Assembly: GCF_932294415.1 (NCBI RefSeq)
Contig: NC_065536.1
Location: 10,591,974 to 10,655,973, forward strand
DNA length: 64,000 bases
Reading direction: 5' to 3'
Source: Quercus robur
Taxonomy: Eukaryota; Streptophyta; Magnoliopsida; Fagales; Fagaceae
In this document: piece by piece, positions 47,530 to 58,576 of the stretch
Numbering within the stretch: the stretch's first letter is position 1
Layout of the letters: each line of letters opens with the position of its first letter
The notes under the pieces: model-generated
Seen by the model: only the letters and a program-made list of their open reading frames with translations
Told to the model about the DNA's origin: nothing
Database searches by the model: none
Program-made: the position numbers and the translations under genes

Positions 47530-47845
47530 TTGTCCGACTTCCTGGTTGGAGAGGGGGGTTTTGATAATACCGAGCCTTTATTATAGCTCATTTAATTCAG
47601 CCCTTGACTGACGCTGGCGACTCTTCACCTGCCCAGGGAATGTATCGGTCTACAAGATATTCCCCTTGATTTGTGCACGATGCGTTTATGCCGTTTGGTT
47701 ATCTGAAGCGCGTCTTTAATATCTTCCCTTTACGAGACCTCCCAGGTTCAACGGTTTTTGATGGCGTGGGGGAATGAAACGGGCGCATTCATGTTTGCAG
47801 ATTTCCTTGGAGATCTGAACTCATTAAGTACTCTTTTCTTCGTCC

Positions 47846-47858
47846 CCTATATAAAGAG
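47846..47858 (+). promoter_or_regulatory. TATA box of antisense cassette 1 (element 1)
   Basis: CCTATATAAAGAG lies about 340 bp inside the 3' LTR and points away from it, opposite to the LTR promoter. The equivalent in element 2 is at 57914-57926. A canonical AATAAA at 48664-48669 closes the cassette. Confidence 0.55.
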
Positions 47859-47996
47859 AAGAAACAAGAATTGTTTCTCCCACAGATGAATTCCTTTAAT
47901 CCCACCAAAATTTGAAACCCTCAGATTCCTTCCGGAGTTTATTTTTACTCTCTGGTTATTCCCTAACCTGAAATGTACTCACCATAATAATAAGCA

Positions 47997-48224
47997 ATGA
48001 AAAAACTATTCCCCTCCCAGAGACATTACGTTCTAACGAAGCTCGAAATGGCTCGGTCAGGGCAAGGATGGCGGAGACTCAAGATTTGTCTCGCCTTTCT
48101 TTCAGCCAAAATCCGAAGCAGGGACTCGTCACGTCACATTTTTGGCGTGAATGAGCCGAGGACACACATCATCAGTACTACCCGCTCTCTCATGAGCATA
48201 TCTAATATAGCACCAGTGTGTTAG
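47997..48224 (+). CDS. Antisense element ORF a (element 1), short form
   Basis: The 75-residue frame contains MARSGQGWRRLKICLAFLSA and RTHIISTTRSLMSISN. These are conserved in element 2 (58061-58576), where the frame is longer. The family is not recognised. It is basic and Ser/Arg-rich. It lies behind a TATA box and before a poly(A) signal, antisense to the LTR. Here a stop at 48222-48224 ends it early. Conservation between two separate insertions hints at past coding, but both derive from a recent common element, so the evidence is weak. Confidence 0.35.
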   Translation: MKKLFPSQRHYVLTKLEMARSGQGWRRLKICLAFLSAKIRSRDSSRHIFGVNEPRTHIISTTRSLMSISNIAPVC

Positions 48225-48366
48225 GAGTTAGGACTGGGGCAGGGACTAAGTGCCCCTGCTTCTTCCTCTCTTCGTTCACTGGCGCCTCCTTCCGCCTCTC
48301 TTTCTTCCTTCTCATCTTTTCCCTCTTCTTCTCCTCCTTCTTTTACTCATGTCCTCCATCTTCTTC

Positions 48367-48432
48367 ATTCATCTCCTCCATCTTCCTCATTCATCTCCTC
48401 CATCTTCCTCATTCATCTCCTCCATCCTCTTC
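48367..48432 (+). repeat. 22-bp minisatellite in cassette 1
   Basis: Three tandem copies of a 22-bp CT-rich unit starting ATTCATCTCCTCC are visible, downstream of ORF a. Element 2 lacks this expansion. Confidence 0.8.
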
Positions 48433-49039
48433 TTCCTTGTCCTTCATTTTCTTCTTCCTTCTCCTTCAACTTTTTCTAAAGAAAGTTCTTCTCTCAATAT
48501 GAGCAATACTGAGGCAGAGATTGGAGAGACTTTGAAGACGAGTTTAAAAGACACCTGACTGTTTACTTATCTGTATTGCGAATATTATTGTTGCTTCGGC
48601 AGTTTACCTTTTGTATAGGCTTGTTTAAGCCCCTCTTTGTACGTTGTAATAATTTTTCATATTAATAAAAATTGTTTTTATTTTACTTTGCATGTTCTGT
48701 TTCTATGTTTTTACAAGTTTACAAGCGCTGCTCGGCACAATAATATAGCATTTGAATCAATGACAACTAAGGCCGAAATACTTGCTAATAAAAAGATGTC
48801 ACCATAACTTTAATAGCATTATTTGACACAGCAATGCCTATCTGTGAATAACGATACTTACCCAAAACAATGCCGACATTAGAACTGGATGCTCTATGTG
48901 GTGTAGGAAGTAATCATCCGAAGACATATTTCCCGCAAGAATGAACAACCCCCGTAGGCTACCAAATAGTGGGGCGTCTCGCCATCATCCTAACACTTTT
49001 ATCAGTCTCAACATTTTAAAGTATTTGAGCCGAGGGCTT

Positions 49040-49195
49040 TCCCCATTTAAGTAGTGGGCGTCCCAATAGGTTTGAGTCCGAGGACTTCACAACGCCTTGG
49101 TTCTGTCCAAAACCTAGTTTTGTCACCCAGGTAGTTGGTTTCCCCATAGGCTTGAGTCCGAAGGCTGTAGTTCAGTTTCTCCCTTTCCTCAGGTA
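49040..49195 (-). repeat. Diverged relatives of the 80-bp unit (element 1)
   Basis: Two degenerate copies (around TTCCCCATAGGCTTGAGTCC) precede the main array by about 1.5 kb. They look like the older source from which the array unit derives. Confidence 0.65.
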
Positions 49196-49599
49196 TTTCG
49201 CGAGGTGCCGAGCAGGAGGTTGTCCTCGGCAACGGCTATTCCTCGGCGTGGGCCATTGTCCCTAGGCCCTCATACAGAACGGGCCTGGGCCGCGAATTCA
49301 CTAGGCCCACAACTTAAAGGGTATTTCTGTAGTCTTTGGTCATGCAGTACTTTTTGGCGTCCCAATGTTCGAGGTGCACCTTCCCAAGACTCCTTTAATC
49401 CCATGGTTGCAGGTGGCGTTGGAGATTGAGCCAAAGCCATCTTATCTGTAGCGTTCCTTGGGACGCTGCGTGAATTAAATGCCACCACCTTATCTCTTTA
49501 AATAAATAGGAGAGAAAGTTGCTTCACCTACGCACCAATTCTTCAGTTTCCTCCCAAATCACAACTCCCATATCCAGTGCTATCCCCCCTTAGCATAAC

Positions 49600-49860
49600 A
49601 TGTTTGAGGCGAGGGTTGGGGAGAAGAAACTCTCTCCGCCACAGAGGCGCCGTGTCCTCCTGAGACTCAGAATAGTGAGGTACGGGCAAAGGAAGCATAA
49701 ATTCAAGAGAATACTCCGCTTCGACAGAGGGGAAAAGGTGTTTCTCCCTCTTCTAGTCAAAATCCGAAGCAGGTTCTGTTCATGCCAGAATTTTGGTGTG
49801 TTAGAAGAAAGATTCTCCGCCATCATCGTCTCTGCCCTGTCGCAGGCAAATTTTTGGTGA
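49600..49860 (+). CDS. Antisense element ORF b (element 1)
   Basis: The 86-residue frame reads MFEARVGEKKLSPPQRRRVL, then LPLLVKIRSRFCSCQNFGV and ERFSAI. Element 2 has an 85-residue relative at 59788-60045, about 75 percent alike by eye. A TATA-like CTTTAAATAAATAG lies about 100 bp upstream. The family is not recognised. The KIRSR motif also occurs in ORF a, so the two ORFs may be related. It may be non-coding. Confidence 0.35.
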   Translation: MFEARVGEKKLSPPQRRRVLLRLRIVRYGQRKHKFKRILRFDRGEKVFLPLLVKIRSRFCSCQNFGVLEERFSAIIVSALSQANFW

Positions 49861-50680
49861 AGGCTTCTCAACTTCCGGCTCCCTGCACCTTTCCTTCAGC
49901 GGTGTGAGGCTCAAGTTGGGTTTCTTTTGTTGCCTGAGTTATGGGCATGTAAAAGCATTGAGGAAGAACAAGGTCTTGGAGCAGTAGCCAACCTCTCCTC
50001 TGATCCACTTCCTCGGCTTTATCTTATTCTCTTGTATCTTTCTTTCTTTTTGGTTATGTGGTTAGCTTCAGAAGCCAACCTCTCGTCTGTACTGCCTCTT
50101 CTGCTTTGTCTTATTCTCTTGTATCTTCCTTTCCAATTATGTAGTGAGCTCTGACCTAAGCTGATTCCAGCTTTTCATTGTACGCTGTACTGTTTCTTTG
50201 TTTCAGTAAAAATGTAAATTTACTTACTTGTTTTGAATACTGTTCTTTTGGCAACACCACTTTGTGAATGGGTGTACTCCATGTGTTTGTTTCTCCTCGG
50301 CGATATTTAAAGCAAGAACCCTTGAAACACAATCCAACTAATTCTAATTTGCCGACACTACCAGGCATAATAATAACAATTCATAGTAAGTTGAACTTAG
50401 GAAACTAACCGAGATGATGGTTGAACGTTCTGTAATAAGTGCGAGATTACTGTTTGAGAACGACAAATTCTAAATAATTCATCCGAGGGGGTGACCGAGT
50501 ATTGAATGACTTCGCTTATGCTTTGGAAACATGTTGCTCCATTCCGTACTAGTCCATTTGGTGTTGAGGATCCGAGGGCAAACTAGAGAATCCATGTAGT
50601 TCAGAAATTAACCCAATTGTCAATGGAGAGTTTTCCTCGGGGAGATTCTAAGGTCCACGTAACGTAGTTTTTCCTCTTAA

Positions 50681-51800
50681 GTAGTTGGTTTCCCCAGAGG
50701 CTTGGGTAAGAGGACCATACAAGGCCTTGGTTCTGTCCAAAACTTGTAGTCTCTTTGTAAGTAGTTGGTTTCCCCAGAGGCTTGGGTAAGAGGACCATAC
50801 AAGGCCTTGGTTCTGTCAAAAACTTGTAGTCTCTTTGTAAGTAGTTGGTTTCCCCAGAGGCTTGGGTCCGAGGACCATACAAGGCCTTGGTTCTGTCCAA
50901 AACTTGTAGTCTCTTTGTAAGTAGTTGGTTTCCCCAGAGGCTTGGGTCCGAGGACCATACAAGGCCTTGGTTCTGTCCAAAACTTGTAGTCTCTTTGTAA
51001 GTAGTTGGTTTCCCCAGAGGCTTGGGTCCGAGGACCATACAAGGCCTTGATTCTGTCCAAAACTTGTAGTCTCTTTGTAAGTAGTTGGTTTCCCCAGAGG
51101 CTTGGGTCCCAGGACCATACAAGGCCTTGGTTCTATCCAAAACTTGTATTCTCTTTGTAAGTAGTTGGTTTCCCCAGAGGCTTGGGTCCGAGGACCATAC
51201 AAGGCCTTGGTTCTGTCCAAAACTTGTATTCTCTTTGTAAGTAGTTGGTTTCCCCAGAGGCTTGGGTCCGAGGACCATACAAGGCCTTGGTTCTGTCCAA
51301 AACTTGTATTCTCTTTGTAAGTAGTTGGTTTCCCCAGAGGCTTGGGTCCGAAGACCATACAAGGCCTTGGTTCTGTCCAAAACTTGTATTCTCTTTTTAA
51401 GTAGTTGGTTTCCCCAGAGGCTTGGGTCCGAGGACCATACAAGGCCTTGGTTCTGTCCAAAACTTGTAGTCTCTTTGTAAGTAGTTGGTTTCCCCAGAAG
51501 CTTGGGTCCGAGGACCATACAAGGCCTTGGTTCTGTCCAAAACTTGTAGTCTCTTTGTAAGTAGTTGGTTTCCCCAGAGGCTTGGGTCCGAGGACCATAC
51601 AAGGCCTTGGTTCTGTCCAAAACTTGTATTCTCTTTGTAAGTAGTTGGTTTCCCCAGAGGCTTGGGTCCGAGGACCATACAAGGCCTTGGTTCTGTCCAA
51701 AACTTGTATTCTCTTTGTAAGTAGTTGGTTTCCCCAGAGGCTTGGGTCTGAGGACCATACAAGGCCTTGGTTCTGTCCAAAACTTGTATTCCGTTTCTTA
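50681..51800 (-). repeat. 80-bp tandem array, 14 copies (element 1)
   Basis: The unit begins at GTAGTTGGTTTCCCCAGAGG and recurs every 80 bp from 50681 to 51721 with few substitutions. Variants (GTAGTC or GTATTC in the linker; GGGTAAGAGG in the first two) occur in runs, as expected from local unequal exchange. All three minus-strand frames stay open through the array, giving long meaningless frames, because 80 is not a multiple of three and the unit lacks stops in any phase. Confidence 0.97.
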
Positions 51801-52024
51801 ATTTACCTACTTCCTAAAGGTTAGCTCCTCGAATAAGGTGGGGGAAGCTAACTTGATGTTTAAAGCCCCTAGACTTGCTATGCCATTGGCACTACGAGGC
51901 GTAGCCCCTAGTGGGAACTTGTGTCGGAACAACAACAACGTGTCGCCGGTCGTAAAGGCATCCTCGTAGACCCTTGTTCGACAGAAGCTCAACTCCACCG
52001 CCGCTCGAGCTAACGCGCAAGCCT

Positions 52025-52042
52025 TCCCCACAGACGGCGCCA
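52025..52042 (-). other. Primer-binding site of element 1
   Basis: On the minus strand TGGCGCCGTCTGTGGGGA follows the 5' LTR after two bases. The first nine bases match the 3' end of tRNA-Asp as I remember it; the rest is partial. This fixes the 5' end of the element at the right. Confidence 0.75.
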
Positions 52043-52044
52043 AT

Positions 52045-52689
52045 TGTAGGGTCACGTTCCGCGACGAACCGCAGTAGTGTTGGGTTCGCACGTGAATGGG
52101 CCCAAACAATATCATTTGTAGAGAGTGGGTTCGAAAGGCTAGGCCTCGGCTACCCAGCGGTGGGTTTGTGTGGTGCTCATATATGATTGAGGTGTCTTCA
52201 CCCTTGGAGTCTTTCTCCTAGAGGTGGACTGGGAGGCCCTTCCTTTTTGGCCAGTCTTCCCCCGCCCCCCTTTTCTAGATTACTTATTTTTTCTTTTATA
52301 CTAGCCTGCATTCACTTTCCTTCGTCCACGTGTAGGGTCAAACTTTCCAACACTGATACTTGTCCCGTCAATCCAAGACAAAAGTCGTAGGGAGTGGTTG
52401 ATAAAGCTAAAGCATACGGCTCTGTTAGGTGCAGAGCTAGGTATGGGGAAGGTAGTAAGGGCAGCCTTTCCTAGATATTTTAGATTTTCTTTCAAGTTTA
52501 TCCCTATACCGTTTTTGCCCTTCTTCTTGGCGGAGCTTTGTGTCAGCCGAGGACTGCACTGTCCTCGGCTGCTTCTCCGGGCCAATTTGTGCTTCACGTT
52601 ATTGAGTTTGGATTGTAACCCTCTTCAGCTTGGGCCTTAGGGCTCCCCATGAATAAATGGGCTCGGCCCATAAATCGTTGGGCCCCACA
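52045..52689 (-). repeat. 5' LTR of element 1
   Basis: This is the 645-bp partner of 46866-47510, about 98.5 percent identical, with the TATA box TATAAAAG on the minus strand at 52293-52300. Confidence 0.92.
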
Positions 52690-52694
52690 AAGGT

Positions 52695-53014
52695 AGAGTG
52701 GTAACTCCTTTTAAAAGTAATTTATCATCTAAATCGTTCTTCTAATCTTGTGCATTTGTAAGTCATTTTAAAGTTTAGGAGTTGCAACTCCTTTGAGATT
52801 ATGTCATTATTACAAAATAAAATTATTTTTTCTCTTTTATACTTTATAGCAAATGATATTCAATTTATTCAGAATGTAAATCAGATTGTGAGGGCAACCC
52901 TCAAGCCAAACCTAGGTGGAGCCCTCCTTATATTGTGATGTCCTTGCCAAAGCAAAGCATGAGCAACTCTCTTGCAATGTCTAATTAAATATAGGAAAAA
53001 GAACTTTCTCAAAA

Positions 53015-53045
<31 letters not shown>

Positions 53046-53280
53046 TATAGGAAAAAGAAACATTATGGAACTCAAGAATAGGCACTTTCCTCCACTGCTA
53101 AGCAACCCTTCTTCATTACCACTACGAATTTTGGATTGATGGTTTGAGTCCTCGTATCATTTCACATGATGTTTAGTAAGAGTTAAACAATTTGTATAGT
53201 GGCACTTCAATAAATGTATTGTACCGACTATGATACTCCATTTGTATTCATTAAAAAACAAAAAACAAGCCTCCTTCAGT
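52695..53280. other. Spacer without recognised gene
   Basis: AT-rich DNA with an (AT)n run at 53023-53049. A minus-strand frame containing RVAHALLWQGH looks superficially like a LINE end but lacks support. Confidence 0.5.
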
Positions 53281-53446
53281 TTTTTTTTTTTTTATAGAGA
53301 ATTTCAACCAATGGTGTTCGCTCCTAATGATAGCTCTTTATCATTAGACCAAGACAACAATCAATTTTTAGTGTAGGCGGGAATTGAACTCCAAATATCT
53401 TATTCAACCATCAGAGATTTTACCAATTAAGCTAACTAAAACCCAC
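53281..53446 (-). mobile_element. tRNA-derived SINE, inverted copy
   Basis: On the minus strand it reads GTTTTAGTTAGCTTAATTGG (A box) and GGAGTTCAATTCCCGCC (B box), and ends in poly(A), seen as poly(T) at about 53281-53293. It belongs to the same family as 53608-53779. Confidence 0.75.
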
Positions 53447-53607
53447 AATCAACAAAGCATGAGTTTCACTTCTCAAAAAAAAAAAAAAAAGCACGAGTTT
53501 CAAATAGTTTAATTGATAAAATTTTTCAATAAAAAAATGTAAAATTTTGTATCTTTAAATAAGAAATTTGGGGTCAAACCTTGCATATACTAAAATTTAA
53601 TTGGTGT

Positions 53608-53779
53608 AGATTCTAGTTAACTCAGCTAGTAAAAAATCTTTGATGGTTGAATAAAAGATCTGTGATTTAATTCCAGCCTACACTAAAAACCGATTAGTAT
53701 CTTAGTTTGATGATAAAGAGCTATCTTATCATGAGTGGATGTCATAGATTGAAACTCTTTAAAAAAAAAAAAAAAAATC
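53608..53779 (+). mobile_element. tRNA-derived SINE with 10-bp target duplication
   Basis: It starts with CTAGTTAACTCAGC (A-box region), has a degenerate B box and ends in about 17 A. TAATTGGTGT flanks it at 53598-53607 and 53780-53789. It faces the SINE at 53281-53446. Confidence 0.8.
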
Positions 53780-54327
53780 TAATTGGTGTTTTGCTATAAC
53801 AATAGAATACAATTTTCATAGAACATACATCATAATTTAAAATTTTATCTATATATTAAAAAAATTATGATCCTAAAACTTATTAATTAAAAAAGAAACG
53901 ATGATCCTCATAATTATTAGACTTTCACTTTTTAGAATTTTCTTTGCAACTCAAGAATTACAAAGAAAACGTCATGGGAACAAAAGTTTTAAATTATTCT
54001 TGAAAACTCTAGAATCTTTTTAGTATGAAAATTTTCTTGGTACCCACAGACCTCCTATGTTTATATCATAACTGCAATTGGTCTTTTTATGTTTCCGTCT
54101 ATGTTTTTAAAAATATTGCAATTTTCCAAAATCATATTATGAAATTTTCCCTATGAAGTACTAGAAAAATCATGTCAATAGCCTTCTGACTTTGCATTGC
54201 TCAATCCTTTCCTATAAAAGAGTTCCATTTCCATTTGCTATAAGGAAAAATAAAATATTAAAGTTAATAAATACACAATTACACCATTCATGAGAGTTTT
54301 ATCTCATAGCTATAATATATATAAAAA

Positions 54328-56566
54328 CTAGTGTTATGCCCGTGCGATGCACGGTTTAATAAAAAAAATATTTTGTTAATATAATTAAATTTAATAAAAA
54401 ATAAAATGAAAAAATAATTAATTCAAAATTTAAGATTAAAAAATAAATTGTACTTGTACACTTAAAAGAAATTTAATTTTTATTTCTTATTTTGATATTT
54501 AAATCATTTATTTTAGTGTTGATTTCATTCAAATGGTTATAAGTTATATCAACCCTAAACCAGCATATGTATCCATATGTAACATTCTAAATTAATAATA
54601 AATAAAAATATAATACTCTAACTTAATGTAACATTCTAACTTACTAATAAATAAATATAAAACCATAACTTAAAGTAATGTTTGTAATTGTATTGTGTTT
54701 TAGCCTTTAAGAACACATATGTTATTTGTTTTTTAATCATAAAAAATAAAAAAATAAAAAAAATAAAAAAAAAAAACACAGATATTAATATTACACATGA
54801 AAAAATAATAAATTCAATAATTGAAATGGTTGAAAACAAAATTAAGCCAAAACCTCAATTCATTATTGAAAAAATATCCAAAATTTTGAGCTTAAAAAAA
54901 AAAAAAAAAAAAAAAAAGGAGTTAAGTAAAGATAGACTTACATAGAAATTTGGACAGATGGATTCTCTTGTATCCAATTTCATGTTTGATAGCAAATTTT
55001 GCTTTTAATTAAAAAATATTGATTACATGGAACAAAGTACCAAACAAAAACCACAACAAATTAAATCCATTATAAAATATTGATGTCAACAACAAATAAT
55101 CATGTAATAAGAAGTTAAAAAATACAAATATATTGCTTGCTATATTGACTTCTAAAAAAACACTAAAAGGTGTGATCAAACATAGAATTTCAGCCTATCT
55201 ATAAAACTTGTTGATAAAAATCATATTATATATAATAAAAAGACAACAAATACACAAAATTTATTCAATTTGATGAAAGAAAAAAAAATTACCTACAAGG
55301 TTGTAGGTAGGGCAAAGAGGAGAAATGAAGAATATAATAAATAATTGTAAAGTACGTAGTAGAAATAATGAAATACCAAAAAACTATGTATATATATAGT
55401 GAGAATTTTAGGTTGTGAAGAAGATGATATGAACAAAAAGAAGTAGTTTAGGTGAAACTCAATTTTTTTTTTTTTTTTTTACTTTATTATTAGGAAAAAG
55501 ATGACATAAGATGCAAATTTATCCATAAAAAAAAAAAAAAAAAAACATAGGAAAAAAAAATGCAAGTTCTATCTTTTTTTCCCCTGTAGCCTATGTGATT
55601 TATAAGTGGAGTTGCCTATAATTAAAATAAATAAATAATAATAATAAATGGGAAAGCATTTGGGAAAAAGAAGATTCAAGATTATTATTGGTAAAAGAAA
55701 AGAAATCACAGAAAGTTTTTTAAAGAAACGTAGGAAAAAAAAATAATACAAATTCGATTTTTTTTTCGTTTACTTTTTTTTGTCTCTCTTTTTTATTTAA
55801 ATGCTATTCTTAGATAATTCTATTATATTGATTTTAGGCTTTGTTAATAACATTTTAGATAAACACAACTGTTATAGTTGTAAATCAAATACTACTTTCT
55901 TTCATTACTTGATTTGTCATATTTATCCAAAAAATATTCATATATCTATTCTTAAAAAGATGCAAATTTATCCACCAAAAAAAAAAGAAAAAAAGAAAAA
56001 GAAACGTAGGTAAAAAAAATGCAAGTTCTATCTTCCTTTTTTTTCTCCCGTAACCTATGTGATTTATAACTGGAGCTGCCTATAATTAAAATAAATAAAT
56101 AATAATAAAAAATGGGAAAGCATTTGGGAAAAAGAAGATTCAAGATTATTATTGGTAAAAGAAGCACTGACATATGTTGAAATCTAAGAAAAAAAATGCG
56201 GGAAAAAAAATTTAAGAAAGTTTTTTAAAGTAACGCGGGAAAAAAAATGCAAATTCGATCTTTTTTTTTTTCTTTTACCTTTTTTTATCTCTCTTTTTTT
56301 GAAAATTCTATCCTTAGGTAATTCTATTCTATTGATTTTAGGCTTTATTGATAACATTTTAGATAGACATAACTGTTATAGTTGTAAATCAAATACCACT
56401 TTCTTTCATTATTTGATTTGTCATATTTATCCAAAAAATATGTATATATCTATTATTAAAATCTAAAAAATTATTAAAATTTCTGCAATTTGGTAAAGTC
56501 ACGTGGCGCAACCACGGTGTCTAAGCCCAACTTTTATTATATAATATATATATATATATAATATGA
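54328..56566 (-). mobile_element. Non-autonomous Helitron 2
   Basis: The left edge is A followed by CTAGTGTTATGCCCGTGCGA, the inverted form of a Helitron 3' end (hairpin CCGTGCATCGCACGG, then CTAG before T). The right end near 56566 is ...ATATGA before T, matching a TC start on the minus strand, though an expanded AT run makes this end uncertain. The interior is gene-free and contains repeated blocks of about 260 bp (55490-55760, 55960-56170, 56200-56330) with GGGAAAGCATTTGGG. Confidence 0.6.
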
Positions 56567-56958
56567 TATAAAGGGAAAAAATCAATTTACCCACTATTTT
56601 TTTTTTATTATTATTTATCATTCTTATATTTATTATGTTTTTCACAAAAAAAAATATTTTATATTTTCTTGAAAATTTTAAAATTTTCCTTAGGTAAGCC
56701 AGTTTCTTCACTTAATCAATCAAAAAAAAAATGAATGAACAAAAAGTAAGAAAACATAGAAAATACTTTCTCCGTTTTCCAAAAGTAAAAACACAACCTT
56801 AAAAAAAAGATCATCATTTCATTGATATTTTTTACTACAAAAAAGTTCTAAAAGCTAAATTATATATTTCAACACATTTTCCAAAATTATATTATGACTA
56901 ATTCTTCATACCAATTACTAGTAAAACAATTTCAATAGTTCATATAAAAATAATAATA
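56567..56958. other. AT-rich spacer (end of P, start of Q)
   Basis: No gene is seen. The sequence from 56690 is repeated at about 63545-63670. Confidence 0.6.
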
Positions 56959-56963
56959 ATAAG

Positions 56964-57578
56964 TGTAGGGACACGATTTGCGTTAAACCGCAATTGAGTT
57001 GTGTTTGCACGTAAATGGACCCATACAATATCATTTGTAGAGAGTGGGATCGAAAGGCTAAGTCGTGTTTACCCGGCTGTGGTTTTGTTAAGGAGCCCAT
57101 ATATGGTTCAGGTGTATCCGCCTCTGGAACCCCTCCTCTTTTTCCCCTGGGACTCCCTTGCTTTAGGTTACATATTTTTTCTTTTATACTAGCATGCATT
57201 CAATTTCCTTCGTCCACGTGTAGGGTCGACCTTTCCAAGACTGATACTTGTCCCATCAGTCCCAGACCTAAGTCGTTGAGAGTTGTTGATAAAGTTAATG
57301 GATAAGGCTCTGTTAGGTGCCAAGTTCAGTCGGGGAAAAGGCAGTAAGGGCAGCTTGTCCTAGATATTTCAGATTTTATTTTAAGATTGTTCCTATGCCG
57401 CTTTTGCCCTTTTTCTTGGTGGAGCTTTGAGCCAGCCGAGGGCTGCACCGTCCTCGGCCGCTTTTCTGGGCCCATTTGTGCTTTGCGCTAATGAGCTTGG
57501 ACTGCCACCTTCTTCGGCTTGGGCCTTAAAGCTTCCCGTGAACAAGTGGGCCTGGCCCATATATTGTTGGGCCCCACA
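56964..57578 (-). repeat. 3' LTR of element 2
   Basis: It begins TGTAGGGACACG and ends GGGCCCCACA in plus-strand reading. TATAAAAG on the minus strand lies within TTCTTTTATACTAGC near 57181. It contains a 14-bp segment (CAGCCGAGGGCTGC) missing from the partner LTR. Confidence 0.9.
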
Positions 57579-57597
57579 ATAGCCCCTCAAAACCCTG
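57579..57597 (-). other. Polypurine-like tract of element 2
   Basis: On the minus strand this reads CAGGGTTTTGAGGGGCTAT before the 3' LTR, identical to element 1. Confidence 0.65.
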
Positions 57598-57913
57598 CTG
57601 TCCTACCTCTTGGTTGGACAGGGGGGTTTTGGTAACTCCGAGCATTCATTACGGTTCATTTAATTTGACCCTTCCCCAACGTTGGCAATTCTCCAAATGC
57701 CCAGGAAACGCTCCGGTATACGAGATATCCTTCTTGATTTAGCCTTGATACGTTCCGTCCGTTTGGCTACCCGAAGAAGGTCTTTAATGTTTTCCCTTCA
57801 CGAGACCTCTCTAATTCAACGGCTTCTGATAACGTAGGGGAGCGGAACAGGCGCATTCTTGTTGGCAGATTTCCTTGAAGATTTGAACATATTCAATGCC
57901 ATCCTCTTCATCT

Positions 57914-57926
57914 CTTATATAAAGAG
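57914..57926 (+). promoter_or_regulatory. TATA box of antisense cassette 1 (element 2)
   Basis: CTTATATAAAGAG lies at the same place as in element 1. AATAAA at 58743-58748 marks the end of the cassette. Confidence 0.55.
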
Positions 57927-58060
57927 GGTGAACATGTGTTGTTTCTCTCATATGTGAATCCCTTAATCCCCCAGAAAACTGAAGTCCTTAGATTCCTCCT
58001 AGAATTTACATTTACTCTCTGATTATACTTCTACTCTTAATACATTCACCACAGTTATAG

Positions 58061-58576
58061 GTGATGAAGAAACCTTCTCCGTCCCACAAATACCTTGTTC
58101 TAGCTAAGCTCGAGATGGCTCGATCAGGGCAAGGGTGGCGAAGACTCAAGATTTGTCTCGCCTACCTTTCAGCCAAAATCCGAAGCAGGAACTCGTCACG
58201 TTGCACCTTCGACGTGACTGAGCCGAGAACACACAGCATCATCACCACCCGCTCTCTCATGAGCATATCTAATGTGGTACCGGTGTACTACGAGTCAGGA
58301 CTGGGGCAGGGACTAAATGCCCCTGCTTCTTCCTCTCTTCGTTCACTGGCGCCACCCTTTACTTTTCTTTCTTCTTCTTTCCCCCACCAGATCCATCCTG
58401 GTGCTTTTCCTTCTCCCTCTTTTGCTCCTTTTACTTTCTTTTCATTGCTTCCCTCTTCTTCTCCTCCTTCTCTTGCTCATGTCCTCTTCGGTGACAAGAG
58501 CTTGCTGAAGTGCTTCCATGTGTTCCAATTCTTCTTCCTTCTCCTTTATCTTTTTCTAAAAAGGTTCTTCTCCTGA
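58061..58576 (+). CDS. Antisense element ORF a (element 2), long form
   Basis: The 171-residue frame starts MMKKPSPSHKYLVLAKLEMA and shares about 75 residues with ORF a of element 1. It then continues through a Ser/Pro/Phe-rich tail ending LLYLFLKRFFS. No known domain is recognised. It lies between a TATA box and a poly(A) signal and is antisense to the LTR promoter. The position corresponds to the plant-mobile-domain-like ORF of the element at 8129-9983, but I see no clear protein similarity. Confidence 0.4.
   Translation: MMKKPSPSHKYLVLAKLEMARSGQGWRRLKICLAYLSAKIRSRNSSRCTFDVTEPRTHSIITTRSLMSISNVVPVYYESGLGQGLNAPASSSLRSLAPPFTFLSSSFPHQIHPGAFPSPSFAPFTFFSLLPSSSPPSLAHVLFGDKSLLKCFHVFQFFFLLLYLFLKRFFS

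Larger units (their letters stand above)
46866..52689 (-). mobile_element. Non-autonomous LTR retrotransposon 1 (no gag-pol)
   Basis: Two 645-bp direct repeats bound a 4534-bp interior. AAGGT flanks the whole element (46861-46865 and 52690-52694). A primer-binding site next to the right LTR and a polypurine-like tract next to the left LTR show that it is oriented on the minus strand. The interior has no gag, protease, reverse transcriptase or integrase. It holds two plus-strand ORF cassettes and a 14-copy 80-bp array. It must have been mobilised by proteins of another element, probably Ty3/gypsy, judging from the tRNA type and layout. Confidence 0.92.

Noticed and set aside
48218..48558. Ser/Leu/Phe-rich frames downstream of ORF a
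   Set aside because: They come from CT-rich low-complexity DNA including a 22-bp minisatellite and are not conserved in element 2.
50601..51758. A 385-codon minus-strand open frame with a repeated protein
   Set aside because: It is a by-product of the 80-bp tandem array, open in overlapping phases with no start context or non-repetitive part, and the equivalent frame is closed in element 2.
52881..53105. Minus-strand frame with RVAHALLWQGH, like the end of a LINE RNase H
   Set aside because: The only nearby poly(A) is on the opposite strand, and no other RNase H motif is present upstream.
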